From positions 295,756-359,755 of the forward strand of contig NZ_JAKZGS010000004.1 of the NCBI RefSeq assembly GCF_022549695.1: a stretch of 64,000 nt of DNA, in the 5' to 3' direction. The first letter of the stretch is position 1. Each line of letters opens with the position of its first letter. Position numbers and translations under genes: made by a program. The notes beneath the pieces are model-generated. The model searched no databases. It was given only the letters and a program-made list of their open reading frames with translations, and was not told the origin of the DNA. Source of the DNA: Belliella calami. GTDB lineage: Bacteria > Bacteroidota > Bacteroidia > Cytophagales > Cyclobacteriaceae. Of this stretch, positions 15,105 through 23,610 are shown piece by piece.

Positions 15105-16624
15105 AATTTTACGAACAACCAGAAGATTTATATTTAGCCCTTTTTGAAGTGGTGCAGATGAGTGGCGTTTTTGCAGACTCGAAGACCTTTGTAGATTGCT
15201 TACCAAAGCGGGATGCAAATGATATAGTTACAGATTTTTATCGTGCGCTGAAAAAGCCAGATTTTGACTTGTTGACATTTCTCAAAGAGAATTTCATAAT
15301 TCCGGAGGAAAATGACGAAATCAAAATGGATATTCCTCAGGACTTTTCACTGGAAGAAAGATTGAAAATACAATGGCAATATCTTACCAAAGAAGCCGAC
15401 TTAGAAATAGAAGGGTCAAGTTTGATACCTCTACCATTGCCATACATAGTTCCAGGAGGTAGGTTTCAAGAGATTTACTATTGGGATAGCTATTTTACCA
15501 TGATTGGTCTGAAGGCTTCAGATCGGGTAGATTTGATAGAATCAATGGTGGAAAATTTCGCGCACTTGATACGAACAGTGGGTCATATCCCAAATGGAAA
15601 CAGAACATACTTTTTGTCAAGATCACAGCCACCTTTTTTTGCAAAAATGGTGGAGTTACTTGCAGAGGCCAAGGGACACAAAGAGATCATTAAGAAATAT
15701 TTGACCGAAATTTGGGTTGAGTATCTCTTTTGGATAGAAGGTGAGACGGAAATTCCTTTACCAGGAAAATACTACAAACGTGTAGTAAGGATGGATGATG
15801 ATACTGCTTTAAACAGATATTGGGACGATGACAATACACCAAGGGCAGAATCTTATGTGGAGGACATAGAACTTTCTGACAAATCAAGGCGCTATCCTGA
15901 GAAGCTTTTTAGGAACCTTCGTGCAGCATGTGAATCCGGTTGGGATTTTAGTTCACGATGGCTTTATGACGCTATGGATTTGAAAAGTGTACAAACCATT
16001 GCCCTGATTCCTGTTGATCTCAATGTCCTACTATCTGAGACAGAAAGGATTATTATTGAATCTATGGAGCTGTATGGCGAGGACGAAAATGTCATTTCTA
16101 GAATGAAAAATTTCAGGAAAAACAGAATAGAAGGGATTGAACGCTATTGTTGGGAAGAGGAGAGAGGGATTTTCTTGGATTATCATATCAAATTTAAAGA
16201 AAAAGTAAACCGCCCTTCATTGGCAATGCTCTATCCACTATGGGCTAATACTGCGACGCCAAGTCAAGCAAAAAGGGTGTTGGATTATGTTGAATATCAT
16301 TTTCTCCGGGATGGAGGACTCGTCACGACAGAAATCAGCTCTGGCCAGCAATGGGATGCACCAAATGGCTGGGCACCTTTGCAGTGGATTGGTTTTCAGG
16401 CCATGCTGAATTATGGAAGGGAAGATATGGCAAAAACCTTGGCTGAAAGATGGACAAAACTCAATGAATCCGTATTCGAAAGAACGGGAAAAATGATGGA
16501 AAAATACAACGTCGAAGACCTGAGCCTGGAAGCTGGAGGTGGAGAATATCCAGTTCAAGACGGTTTTGGATGGACCAATGGAGTATACTTGGCCATGAAA
16601 GAGTGGTTGAGGGAGAATAGCTGA
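15101..16624 (+). CDS. treF: cytoplasmic trehalase (GH37)
   Basis: Trehalase hydrolyses trehalose to two glucose molecules. Both family signatures are present: Pro-Gly-Gly-Arg-Phe-Gln-Glu-Ile-Tyr-Tyr-Trp-Asp-Ser-Tyr (about residues 117-130) and Gln-Trp-Asp-Ala-Pro-Asn-Gly-Trp-Ala-Pro (about 415-424). The C-terminal Gly-Gly-Gly-Glu-Tyr-Pro-Val-Gln-Asp-Gly-Phe-Gly-Trp-Thr-Asn-Gly carries the catalytic Glu region. There is no signal peptide, which fits the cytoplasmic TreF type and an import-then-hydrolyse route with the MFS gene whose stop it overlaps (ATGA). Length (507) is normal. The symbol treF rather than treA rests on the missing signal. Confidence 0.95.
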   Translation: MKFYEQPEDLYLALFEVVQMSGVFADSKTFVDCLPKRDANDIVTDFYRALKKPDFDLLTFLKENFIIPEENDEIKMDIPQDFSLEERLKIQWQYLTKEADLEIEGSSLIPLPLPYIVPGGRFQEIYYWDSYFTMIGLKASDRVDLIESMVENFAHLIRTVGHIPNGNRTYFLSRSQPPFFAKMVELLAEAKGHKEIIKKYLTEIWVEYLFWIEGETEIPLPGKYYKRVVRMDDDTALNRYWDDDNTPRAESYVEDIELSDKSRRYPEKLFRNLRAACESGWDFSSRWLYDAMDLKSVQTIALIPVDLNVLLSETERIIIESMELYGEDENVISRMKNFRKNRIEGIERYCWEEERGIFLDYHIKFKEKVNRPSLAMLYPLWANTATPSQAKRVLDYVEYHFLRDGGLVTTEISSGQQWDAPNGWAPLQWIGFQAMLNYGREDMAKTLAERWTKLNESVFERTGKMMEKYNVEDLSLEAGGGEYPVQDGFGWTNGVYLAMKEWLRENS

Positions 16625-16653
16625 AAGCCAAGTTGATTTGTTAAAAATGAAAA

Positions 16654-17565
16654 ATGAATAGAGAGATTATATTATCGCAACAACATATTGAAAATAAAAT
16701 TTACAATGTGCGAGGCGTCCAAGTAATGTTGGATAGCGACTTGGCTGCGATGTATGAAGTTTCTACAGGTAGGTTGAATGAACAAGTAAAACGAAACATT
16801 GAGCGTTTTCCTGATGATTTTATGTTTCAGCTTACACAAGAAGAATGGGAAATATTGATGTTGCAAGAAGCGAAATCAAGTTTAAGGTCGCAAAATGCGA
16901 TCTTAGAAAACAAGCAAGGAAAGCATCGAAAATACTTACCATATGTTTTCACTGAACAAGGTGTTTCGGGTTTATCTGGCATATTGAAGAGTCAAGCAGC
17001 AGCTAATATGCACGTTGCGATTATGCGTGCTTTTGTTCAAATGAGGAAGTTTATAAATGATAACCTAGGGCTGTTGCAGCGAATGGACGGTATTGAACGC
17101 AGACAATTGGAAACTGACCAAAAATTTGAGAAAGTATTTAAAGCCCTTGAAAGAAAAGACATCATTCCATCTCAAGGAATTTTCTTTGACGGACAAGTAT
17201 TCGATGCTTATGGATTGGCTTCCAAAATCATCCGCTCTGCCAAGAAAAACATTGTGTTGATTGATAACTATATAGACGAAACAACCTTGACCCATTTAGC
17301 TAAGAAAACAAAAGCAGTAAATGTTCTTTTATTGACCAAAACAATTTCTAAGCAATTGGCCTTGGATGTAAAAAAAGCCAATGAGCAATATAGTAATTTT
17401 GAACTCAAAACCTTTACGCAAAGTCATGACAGGTTTTTGATAATCGATGGAGAAGAAGTTTATCACCTCGGTGCCTCATTAAAAGATCTGGGTAAAAAAT
17501 GGTTTGCCTTTTCTAAGATGGATAAAACTCTAGTAAATAGTATTTTAAAAGAAGTTGACTTATGA
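16654..17565 (+). CDS. ORF6N-domain protein fused to a PLD-like C-terminal domain
   Basis: Residues about 10-95 form an ORF6N domain (Val-Arg-Gly-Val-Gln-Val-Met-Leu-Asp-Ser-Asp-Leu-Ala, Leu-Asn-Glu-Gln-Val-Lys-Arg-Asn, Pro-Asp-Asp-Phe-Met-Phe-Gln), a DNA-binding module of phage antirepressors. A helical linker (105-165) leads to a 120-residue C-terminal domain. That domain has Asn-Ile-Val-Leu-Ile-Asp-Asn-Tyr-Ile-Asp and, near residue 266, Ser-His-Asp-Arg-Phe-Leu-Ile-Ile-Asp-Gly, a phospholipase-D-like HxK(x4)D motif with Arg replacing Lys. The domain pair is seen in many Bacteroidetes genomes, where its role is unknown. It lies 29 bases after the trehalase and its stop overlaps the next start by 4 bases, so it is inside a transcription unit of unrelated genes and was probably acquired. 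Defence or regulation is speculative. Confidence 0.8.
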   Translation: MNREIILSQQHIENKIYNVRGVQVMLDSDLAAMYEVSTGRLNEQVKRNIERFPDDFMFQLTQEEWEILMLQEAKSSLRSQNAILENKQGKHRKYLPYVFTEQGVSGLSGILKSQAAANMHVAIMRAFVQMRKFINDNLGLLQRMDGIERRQLETDQKFEKVFKALERKDIIPSQGIFFDGQVFDAYGLASKIIRSAKKNIVLIDNYIDETTLTHLAKKTKAVNVLLLTKTISKQLALDVKKANEQYSNFELKTFTQSHDRFLIIDGEEVYHLGASLKDLGKKWFAFSKMDKTLVNSILKEVDL

Positions 17566-18785
17566 AAAAATTAAAAATGATTGTATTTGCAATAGCACTG
17601 TTTAGTTGTGGGCTTGCACTTGGACAGAATGAACCACATGCTTTTTACCTGACATGGCAAGAGGATCCTACGACTACCATTACGATTGATTGGCATTCTG
17701 ATGAGGCTGATCCTTCAGAAATTAGCATTAGAAGAAAAGGGCTGGAAGAATGGTCGAGTGTAGAAAGTGATGTGCTTCCTTATCCTTTTTCAGAGAGACT
17801 CGTCCACAGGGCAAGTGTCAAGAACCTAAAGCCTGAAACTTCCTATGAAATCAAGTTTCCCGACTCTAAGGAAGTTTACTATTTCAATACCCTACCATCA
17901 AGCCTCGATAAGCGGTCACTGAAAATTGCCATTGGTGGTGATTCTATGCACAAAAAGGAATGGCTCGAAAAAACAAATAAAGTAGTCGCTTCCTATGAGC
18001 CTGATTTTATCATCATTGGGGGAGATATGGCATACGAAAATGGCTTGGCTGAGAATGTAGGGAGGATTTATGATTTTTTTGATTCATATAAAAACACATT
18101 AGTCACTGCTGATAATAGAATATTGCCATGCATAGTGGCCGTAGGAAATCACGAAGTTGTAGGTGGATATCATACCAAACATGAAGGTTATGAACAGACA
18201 GACTCATTCAGAAATAGAATTGCTCCATACTTCTATGCTTTATTTCCATTTCCAGGACAGCCAGGATACAATGTACTGGATGTAGGGACTTATTTGAGCT
18301 TGATTATTCTTGATACAGAGCATTCCAATCCCATTCAGGGAATTCAGACTCAGTGGTTGGAAAAAACACTGGAACAAAGAAAGGATGTAATTCATAGAAT
18401 CCCCATTTATCATGTTCCAGCGTATCCTTCAGTGAGAAAGTATGAAGACAAGACCCAAACTTTGGTGAGAGAAAATTGGACACCGATATTAGAGAAACAT
18501 GGAATCAAGTTAGTTTTTGAAAATCATGACCATGCCTACAAAAGAACTTTTCCGATATTAAATGGCGAAATAAATCAAAGTGGAATCGTATATGTGGGGG
18601 ATGGATCTTGGGGTACAGAGCCAAGAGAGATCCATGATGTCGCAAGTACTTGGTATCTCAAAAAAGCACAGTCAGTGAATGCTTTCACGCTATTAACTTT
18701 GGAAGGAAGTCAATTTAGCTTGATCTCCATAGATTCCGAAGGAAATATTATAGATAGTTTTCCTGAAAATCCACTTGTAAAATAA
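17562..18785 (+). CDS. exported purple-acid-phosphatase-like metallophosphoesterase
   Basis: The 407 residues start with a signal peptide (to about Leu-Ala-Leu-Gly-Gln, residue 22). A fibronectin-like N-terminal domain follows (about 25-112), as in purple acid phosphatases, then a calcineurin-type phosphoesterase domain. Metal motifs: Ile-Gly-Gly-Asp-Ser (about 127), Ile-Gly-Gly-Asp-Met-Ala (about 150), Val-Gly-Asn-His-Glu (about 193), Tyr-His-Val-Pro-Ala (about 285) and Glu-Asn-His-Asp-His-Ala-Tyr (about 322). The first motif has Gly-Gly-Asp-Ser instead of the usual Asp-x-His or Asp-x-Gly arrangement, so one metal ligand may differ. A periplasmic phosphomonoesterase or phosphodiesterase is expected; the substrate is unknown. 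The start overlaps the ORF6N gene stop (ATGA). Confidence 0.85.
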   Translation: MKKLKMIVFAIALFSCGLALGQNEPHAFYLTWQEDPTTTITIDWHSDEADPSEISIRRKGLEEWSSVESDVLPYPFSERLVHRASVKNLKPETSYEIKFPDSKEVYYFNTLPSSLDKRSLKIAIGGDSMHKKEWLEKTNKVVASYEPDFIIIGGDMAYENGLAENVGRIYDFFDSYKNTLVTADNRILPCIVAVGNHEVVGGYHTKHEGYEQTDSFRNRIAPYFYALFPFPGQPGYNVLDVGTYLSLIILDTEHSNPIQGIQTQWLEKTLEQRKDVIHRIPIYHVPAYPSVRKYEDKTQTLVRENWTPILEKHGIKLVFENHDHAYKRTFPILNGEINQSGIVYVGDGSWGTEPREIHDVASTWYLKKAQSVNAFTLLTLEGSQFSLISIDSEGNIIDSFPENPLVK

Positions 18786-18838
18786 ACCGTTTACAATTTT
18801 CGGATTCCATAGTTTGGGATTTATATTTAGCTTAGTAC

Positions 18839-19603
18839 ATGGAAAGAAAAATCGCCCTCGTCACAGGAGCTACATCTGGGATTGGTAAAGCTACAGCAAT
18901 AGCATTGGCTAATTTGGGATATGATATTATTGCGACTGGAAGAAGAAAAGACAGACTAGAAACCCTTCAGGCTGAATTGCCCGAAAATACGGGTTTACTG
19001 ACACTTTGTTTTGATGTAAGAGACAAAGAATCCGTAAAAAATTCAATTTCCAGTTTGACTGAAGAATGGAGGAATATTGATGTTCTGATCAATAACGCTG
19101 GTAACGCTCATGGCTTGGATCCTATTCAAAATGGGAGCTTGGAAGATTGGGATGCAATGATGGACATCAATGTGAAAGGATTGCTATATGTTTCCCATGA
19201 AATCATGCCAATCATGATCAAAAGAAAATCCGGGATCATTGTCAATATAGGGTCGATTGCCGGCAAGGAAGTATATCCTAATGGAAACGTGTATTGTGGA
19301 TCGAAGCATGCTGTAGATGCGATTACAAATGGCATGAGGATAGACTTGAATCCATTTGGAATTAAGGTTATTGGGATACATCCGGGATTAGTCAAAACGG
19401 AGTTTTCATTGGTCAGGTTCAAAGGAGATTCCCAAAGATCTGATTCGGTGTATCAAGGATTCGAACCATTGCTTCCTGAGGATATAGCAGATACGATTGC
19501 CTTTGCAGTGAGCAGGCCAAAGCATGTTGTATTAGCAGATATTGTAATGCTCCCAACAGCACAGGCTTCAGCCACCATCGTCAATAAAAACCAAGATTTA
19601 TGA
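18839..19603 (+). CDS. short-chain dehydrogenase/reductase (YdfG-like)
   Basis: A classical 254-residue SDR. The NADP-binding Thr-Gly-Ala-Thr-Ser-Gly-Ile-Gly (residues 10-17), Asn-Asn-Ala-Gly (about 86-89) and the catalytic Tyr-x3-Lys in Tyr-Cys-Gly-Ser-Lys (about 152-156) are intact, with the catalytic Ser in Ile-Gly-Ser-Ile-Ala-Gly. The Arg in Gly-Arg-Arg-Lys-Asp-Arg after strand 2 favours NADPH. Close relatives of the YdfG type oxidise 3-hydroxy acids such as serine or 3-hydroxypropionate, but the substrate cannot be set from sequence. Its stop overlaps the next gene by 4 bases. Confidence 0.92.
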   Translation: MERKIALVTGATSGIGKATAIALANLGYDIIATGRRKDRLETLQAELPENTGLLTLCFDVRDKESVKNSISSLTEEWRNIDVLINNAGNAHGLDPIQNGSLEDWDAMMDINVKGLLYVSHEIMPIMIKRKSGIIVNIGSIAGKEVYPNGNVYCGSKHAVDAITNGMRIDLNPFGIKVIGIHPGLVKTEFSLVRFKGDSQRSDSVYQGFEPLLPEDIADTIAFAVSRPKHVVLADIVMLPTAQASATIVNKNQDL

Positions 19604-20373
19604 AAACATTAAGTGTAAATTATTTGGTAGTAGCACTGTTTTTTGTTTTTTCTTGTGAAAGCAAAGCACCTGAAAGAGATGTTTTGGAAGTTGAAAAACC
19701 ATCGCAAACAGAAGAGTCTGTTCAGGTAGAAGAAATTATCCTAGCAGAAGATGAATTCATAGGTGAATTGGAGCAGAGATTGATTGACGCTGGCTTGGTG
19801 GATGTAGCTACTGTGATCCCGGATATCTATGTGGATTTGAAATATTCTACCACAGACAACTTCTTTGGGAAAGATGTCTATGGAGATTTGATTCGATGCT
19901 ACGTACAGCCCATTGTAGCAGAAATGTTGCTCAAATCCCACCAAAAACTCAAAGAGGAGCATCCAGAATTGACATTTTTGGTCTATGATGGTGTTCGGCC
20001 GCAATCAGTGCAACAGATTCTTTGGGATAATTTGGATAAGCCAGATAGTATCAAGCCGCTTTATGTTGCAAATCCCCAAGTGGGCGGATTGCATAATTTT
20101 GGGGTAGCTGTGGATTTGACTTTGGCAAATCAGGAAACTGGAGAGGCTTTGGATATGGGTACAGGGTATGATTTTTTTGGCTATCCAGCCTATCCCGATA
20201 GAGAAAGTCAAATGCTCAAAGAAGGCAAAATCACCAAAGAACATATCTCAAACAGGGAGATCTTAAGAAAAGTAATGAAGCATGGAGGTTTCTCAGGGAT
20301 AGGTTCAGAATGGTGGCATTTCAATGCCTTCTCCAGAAAAGAGGCTGCTGAGAAGTTTGGGATGGTGAAGTGA
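19600..20373 (+). CDS. M15 D-Ala-D-Ala dipeptidase-like lipoprotein (VanX family)
   Basis: A lipoprotein signal with Phe-Ser-Cys-Glu-Ser-Lys (lipobox Cys near residue 19) is followed by an acidic linker of about 45 residues and a VanX/DdpX-type M15 domain. Zinc ligands are visible in Gly-Leu-His-Asn-Phe-Gly-Val-Ala-Val-Asp (H-x6-D, about residues 164-171) and Glu-Trp-Trp-His-Phe near the C-terminus (catalytic Glu and third ligand). These enzymes split D-Ala-D-Ala or related dipeptides. Anchored in the envelope, this one probably works in peptidoglycan turnover; vancomycin resistance is not implied, as no VanH/VanA partners are near. It overlaps the SDR gene by 4 bases. Confidence 0.9.
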   Translation: MKTLSVNYLVVALFFVFSCESKAPERDVLEVEKPSQTEESVQVEEIILAEDEFIGELEQRLIDAGLVDVATVIPDIYVDLKYSTTDNFFGKDVYGDLIRCYVQPIVAEMLLKSHQKLKEEHPELTFLVYDGVRPQSVQQILWDNLDKPDSIKPLYVANPQVGGLHNFGVAVDLTLANQETGEALDMGTGYDFFGYPAYPDRESQMLKEGKITKEHISNREILRKVMKHGGFSGIGSEWWHFNAFSRKEAAEKFGMVK

Positions 20374-20677
20374 GATTGAAAAATTTATGATTCAAGAACA
20401 GAAAATTGGAGCTGAATTAGAGACTTGAGCTCAGTATTTGTATTAGTTTAATTTTTATTTGAAACTCTAATATCAACTCTTCCATTTTTGCTTTCTTTTA
20501 AAAGCAAAAAATGTTAACTGAACAAAACAAATATTCCTCTAATTGCTGTTTACAAAAAGCAATTTAAAAAGAAAGTAGAATTGGAATCAAGCATTTAGAG
20601 AAATCCGAAGATTATCTAGCTGAGATTTGATCAGAATGATTTTTAATGACTATCCTTACTCTTACTTGTTGAAAAAT
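20374..20677. other. non-coding stretch with one hairpin
   Basis: This stretch of about 300 bases before the pheS terminator has no gene. TTTTTGCTTT (20485-20494) and AAAGCAAAAA (20501-20510) form a perfect 10-base stem without a following T run on either strand, so it is not an evident terminator. Nothing else stands out. Confidence 0.4.
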
Positions 20678-20733
20678 AAAAAGGTTTGGTAATCAAGATG
20701 ATAGAAATCATCAATCGATTACCAAACCTTTTT
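20678..20733 (-). terminator. long two-level hairpin terminator of pheS
   Basis: A perfect 17-base stem (20678-20694 with 20717-20733) encloses a loop that itself holds GATGAT-AGAA-ATCATC (20697-20712). Read on the minus strand it lies about 20 bases after the pheS stop and is followed by TTTTTATTTTTC. It may work in both directions. Confidence 0.8.
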
Positions 20734-20752
20734 TAGCTAAGAACTCGCTATT

Positions 20753-21781
20753 CTAAAGCATCGACTTAAACTGCTTCAAAAATCTGACGTCATTTTCTGT
20801 GAATAACCTAAGGTCTTTGATTTGGTATTTGAGCATTGCAATTCGTTCTATTCCCATTCCAAAGGCAAATCCAGTATACTTTTTGGAGTCAATGCCGCAA
20901 TTTTCCAACACATTAGGATCGACCATTCCTGATCCGCCTATTTCTACCCAGCCGGTTCCTTTGCAGACATTACAACCTGACCCACCACAAAGTTGGCAAG
21001 AAATATCAATCTCAGCGCTTGGTTCTGTAAAAGGGAAATATGAAGGTCGGAAGCGTACTTTTGTTTCTTTTCCAAACATCTCCTTAGCAAAGTGGTAGAG
21101 TGTGTTTTTCAAATCAGCAAAGCCCACATTTTCATCCACATAAAGACCTTCCACTTGATGGAAAATACAATGTGCCCTTGCCGAAATCGCTTCATTTCTA
21201 TATACCCTTCCTGGCGAAAGTGTTCTGATGGGTGGCTTTTGGTTTTCCATCACTCTTACTTGTACTGAAGAGGTATGGGTTCTTAGAGCGATGTCGGGAT
21301 TTTTTTCGATGAAAAATGTATCTTGCATTTCCCTAGCCGGATGGTTTTCAGGAAAATTCAAGGCAGTAAAGTTATGCCAATCATCCTCAATCTCAGGGCC
21401 TTCAGAAAGGTTGAATCCAATCCGCTCAAAAATCTCAATGATCCGCTGACGGGTAGCTGTCAATGGATGGATTCCTCCAACGGCATTGTTGGTAGGAGGC
21501 AATGTCAAGTCTATATCCTGAGATTTCGATTGCTTTTGGCTGTTGTTTACCTTGTCAATCAATTCCTGAAATTTCTCTTCTGCAAGAACTTTCACCTCGT
21601 TGATCAACTGTCCATAAGCTTTCTTTTCTTCGTTGGGTACATTTCTCATTTCAGCAAAAAGCTCCCCAACGACACTTTTTTTGCTGATATATTTCATTCT
21701 GTAAGCTTCAAGCTGTTCTGCATTTGTAGCATCAGCTGCGGCTATTTCAGATTTTATGGCATCTAATTTCTCTTGTTGCAT
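20753..21781 (-). CDS. pheS: phenylalanine-tRNA ligase alpha subunit
   Basis: PheS carries the catalytic core of the alpha2-beta2 PheRS that charges tRNA-Phe. The 342 residues show the N-terminal coiled coil (about 1-90), motif 2 with Gly-Arg-Val-Tyr-Arg-Asn-Glu-Ala-Ile-Ser-Ala-Arg-His (about 190-202, with Ala before His), and motif 3 Gly-Phe-Ala-Phe-Gly-Met-Gly-Ile-Glu-Arg (about 305-315). Two CxxC pairs in Cys-Gly-Gly-Ser-Gly-Cys-Asn-Val-Cys are present near 255-270. pheT is not next to it, as in many Bacteroidetes. A TAGATTTG at 21805-21812 on the minus strand could be its -7 promoter box. Confidence 0.97.
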   Translation of the reverse strand: MQQEKLDAIKSEIAAADATNAEQLEAYRMKYISKKSVVGELFAEMRNVPNEEKKAYGQLINEVKVLAEEKFQELIDKVNNSQKQSKSQDIDLTLPPTNNAVGGIHPLTATRQRIIEIFERIGFNLSEGPEIEDDWHNFTALNFPENHPAREMQDTFFIEKNPDIALRTHTSSVQVRVMENQKPPIRTLSPGRVYRNEAISARAHCIFHQVEGLYVDENVGFADLKNTLYHFAKEMFGKETKVRFRPSYFPFTEPSAEIDISCQLCGGSGCNVCKGTGWVEIGGSGMVDPNVLENCGIDSKKYTGFAFGMGIERIAMLKYQIKDLRLFTENDVRFLKQFKSML

Positions 21782-21978
21782 CTGCTCCAGATTTTTTGAA
21801 AATACAAATCTATAAGATTCTGATAGAATGGTTGATTTTTTAAACCTTAAAATCCTAAAACCTTCAAGTATTTATGGATTTAAAGCTGCTTATTTTAACT
21901 TTTTGACTGAAATAAGATTGGGTTTTATCAATCAATAATTTGAATCCGCCAATCTGTTTCGCGTTATAGAAAATTCTA

Positions 21979-23169
21979 TTAAGCTTTCTTTTTAAGCTTA
22001 GCAATGTAAAACCCATCGAAGCCACTTTCTTGAGCCAATACTTTTTGGTCTTCAATAAGTTCAAAAGCTTTACCCTTTTCGGAAGCCAAAAATTTTGCTA
22101 CTTGATCCTGATTCTCACTAGGTAGAATACTGCAAGTGGCGTAGACCATGATTCCTCCTGGTTTCAACATTCCAGAGTAATTTTGGATAATTTCCTGTTG
22201 GATTTCTTGGACTTTCGCCACTGATTCTGGGGAGATTTTCCATTTTGTATCTGGATTTCTTCTCAATACTCCCAAACCTGTACACGGTACATCAAGCAAA
22301 AGTCTGTCAGCAGACTCTTTCAACCTTTTGATGGTTTTGTTTCCTTCGATTACTCTTGGTTCGATGATGCTTACACCGGCTCTTCTTGCCCTTAATTTAG
22401 CATTTTGAAGCTTCCACCCCTCTATGTCCATAGATAGGATTCTGCCTTTATTTTCCATCAATGCTGCTAAATGGAGAGATTTTCCACCTGCACCAGCACA
22501 TGCGTCAATCACCCTCATGCCAGGTTCTACTTCCAATGCCTGCGCTACAAGCTGCGAAGAAGCATCCTGTACTTCAAACATTCCTGCTTTAAATGCTGGA
22601 TTTTTGAAAATATTCTGTCTTTTGCCCAATACCAAAGCATCTTTGTAGCCTTTTGGAGCATAAGTTTCAACACCCTCCTCAGCCAACCTGTTCATTAGAT
22701 CTTCTCGTGATATTTTTAATGTGTTTACACGAAGTACTACATCAGCTTGAGTGTTGAGCATTTCGATTTCTGAATCCCACATTTCCCCCAAAAGACTCTC
22801 ACCCATTTCATCAAGCCACTCTGGAATTGATTGAAGTGTAGGTCTATCTTGGATTTTGTTGAATCTATGTTCCACCATCTTGGAATCGATTCCCTTGAAT
22901 TCTTTCCAGTCAGGCAATTCATTTCCTTGAAGAAGCCAATATGTTCCAAATAAGTGGAATGTATTATCAGACGGGCTGACTTTATTGATCAATTTCCACC
23001 AGCGAACCATATCATAGACAGATTCCGCAATGAAGCCTCTGTCTCTCGCTCCCCATTTTGGATTGGAGCGCAAAGTTCTTTCTATAACTTTATCTGCATA
23101 TCTATTATTCTTGAATATATCCTCTATGGCCGTGATGACGCCATGGACTGTACTGGTGTGAAGTTTCAT
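21979..23169 (-). CDS. RsmB/NOP-family RNA (cytosine-C5) methyltransferase
   Basis: The 396-residue protein has the RsmB-type catalytic domain in its C-terminal 250 residues. Motif I is Val-Ile-Asp-Ala-Cys-Ala-Gly-Ala-Gly-Gly-Lys (about 215-225). The two family cysteines are in Asp-Val-Pro-Cys-Thr-Gly-Leu-Gly-Val (about 292-300) and Ala-Thr-Cys-Ser-Ile (about 347-351). The N-terminal part is a helical RNA-binding region rather than a full NusB domain. It methylates C5 of a cytosine in RNA, probably 16S rRNA, but RsmB versus another NSUN-type target cannot be decided. It stands alone on the minus strand. Confidence 0.9.
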   Translation of the reverse strand: MKLHTSTVHGVITAIEDIFKNNRYADKVIERTLRSNPKWGARDRGFIAESVYDMVRWWKLINKVSPSDNTFHLFGTYWLLQGNELPDWKEFKGIDSKMVEHRFNKIQDRPTLQSIPEWLDEMGESLLGEMWDSEIEMLNTQADVVLRVNTLKISREDLMNRLAEEGVETYAPKGYKDALVLGKRQNIFKNPAFKAGMFEVQDASSQLVAQALEVEPGMRVIDACAGAGGKSLHLAALMENKGRILSMDIEGWKLQNAKLRARRAGVSIIEPRVIEGNKTIKRLKESADRLLLDVPCTGLGVLRRNPDTKWKISPESVAKVQEIQQEIIQNYSGMLKPGGIMVYATCSILPSENQDQVAKFLASEKGKAFELIEDQKVLAQESGFDGFYIAKLKKKA

Positions 23170-23325
23170 GTTTGTATTTTTGAAAAAGCAAAGATAGAAA
23201 GAAAAGCGTGGAATCAGGAAAAAGAGAAAAATTCAGAATTTAATGCTGGAAATTTATCTCGGTATCATGATTGCGGTTTATAGTTATATCAAGGATTTCA
23301 GTAGAAAGATGATTAATTTTGAGTT

Positions 23326-23610
23326 ATGGGAGAGAAAAAATGTCCCCACTGTGGGAATTGGTCCAAATGGACTACAGATGTAAATGATATTTGCGAACAT
23401 TGTGGAAAGCCACTTGGCGGTCGTGATTTGGAATACAAAGAGCAGCGGGATCGTGATACAAAAGCCAATGAAGAGCAGTGGATTTTTTATATCAAAGAAA
23501 CTGACAGTGAATTCGTCAAAGGCATGAAAAAAGTAGGAAACTTCTTTTACACCATTTACATGGCGATCATTACATTTTTGGCTTGGGTGATAGCTGCGCT
23601 TCCTGGTTGA
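23326..23610 (+). CDS. small zinc-ribbon protein with a C-terminal membrane anchor
   Basis: In 94 residues the N-terminus has Cys-Pro-His-Cys-Gly-Asn (residues 6-11) and Cys-Glu-His-Cys-Gly-Lys (about 23-28), two CxxC knuckles that form a zinc ribbon. A charged middle with many Asp, Glu, Lys and Arg follows, and a hydrophobic segment at about 73-92 ends the protein. It should be a tail-anchored inner-membrane protein with the ribbon in the cytoplasm. Its stop overlaps the next start (TGATG at 23608-23612), so the two membrane proteins are made together. No known function. Confidence 0.75.
   Translation: MGEKKCPHCGNWSKWTTDVNDICEHCGKPLGGRDLEYKEQRDRDTKANEEQWIFYIKETDSEFVKGMKKVGNFFYTIYMAIITFLAWVIAALPG

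Noticed and set aside
5009-16624. ThuA-like gene and trehalase as one trehalose-utilisation locus
   Set aside because: They are about 9 kb apart on opposite strands with unrelated genes between; ThuA-domain proteins are common in Bacteroidetes without trehalose links.
19600-20373. VanX-like gene as vancomycin resistance
   Set aside because: No VanH, VanA or VanRS-type genes nearby; envelope lipoprotein of peptidoglycan turnover is the simpler reading.
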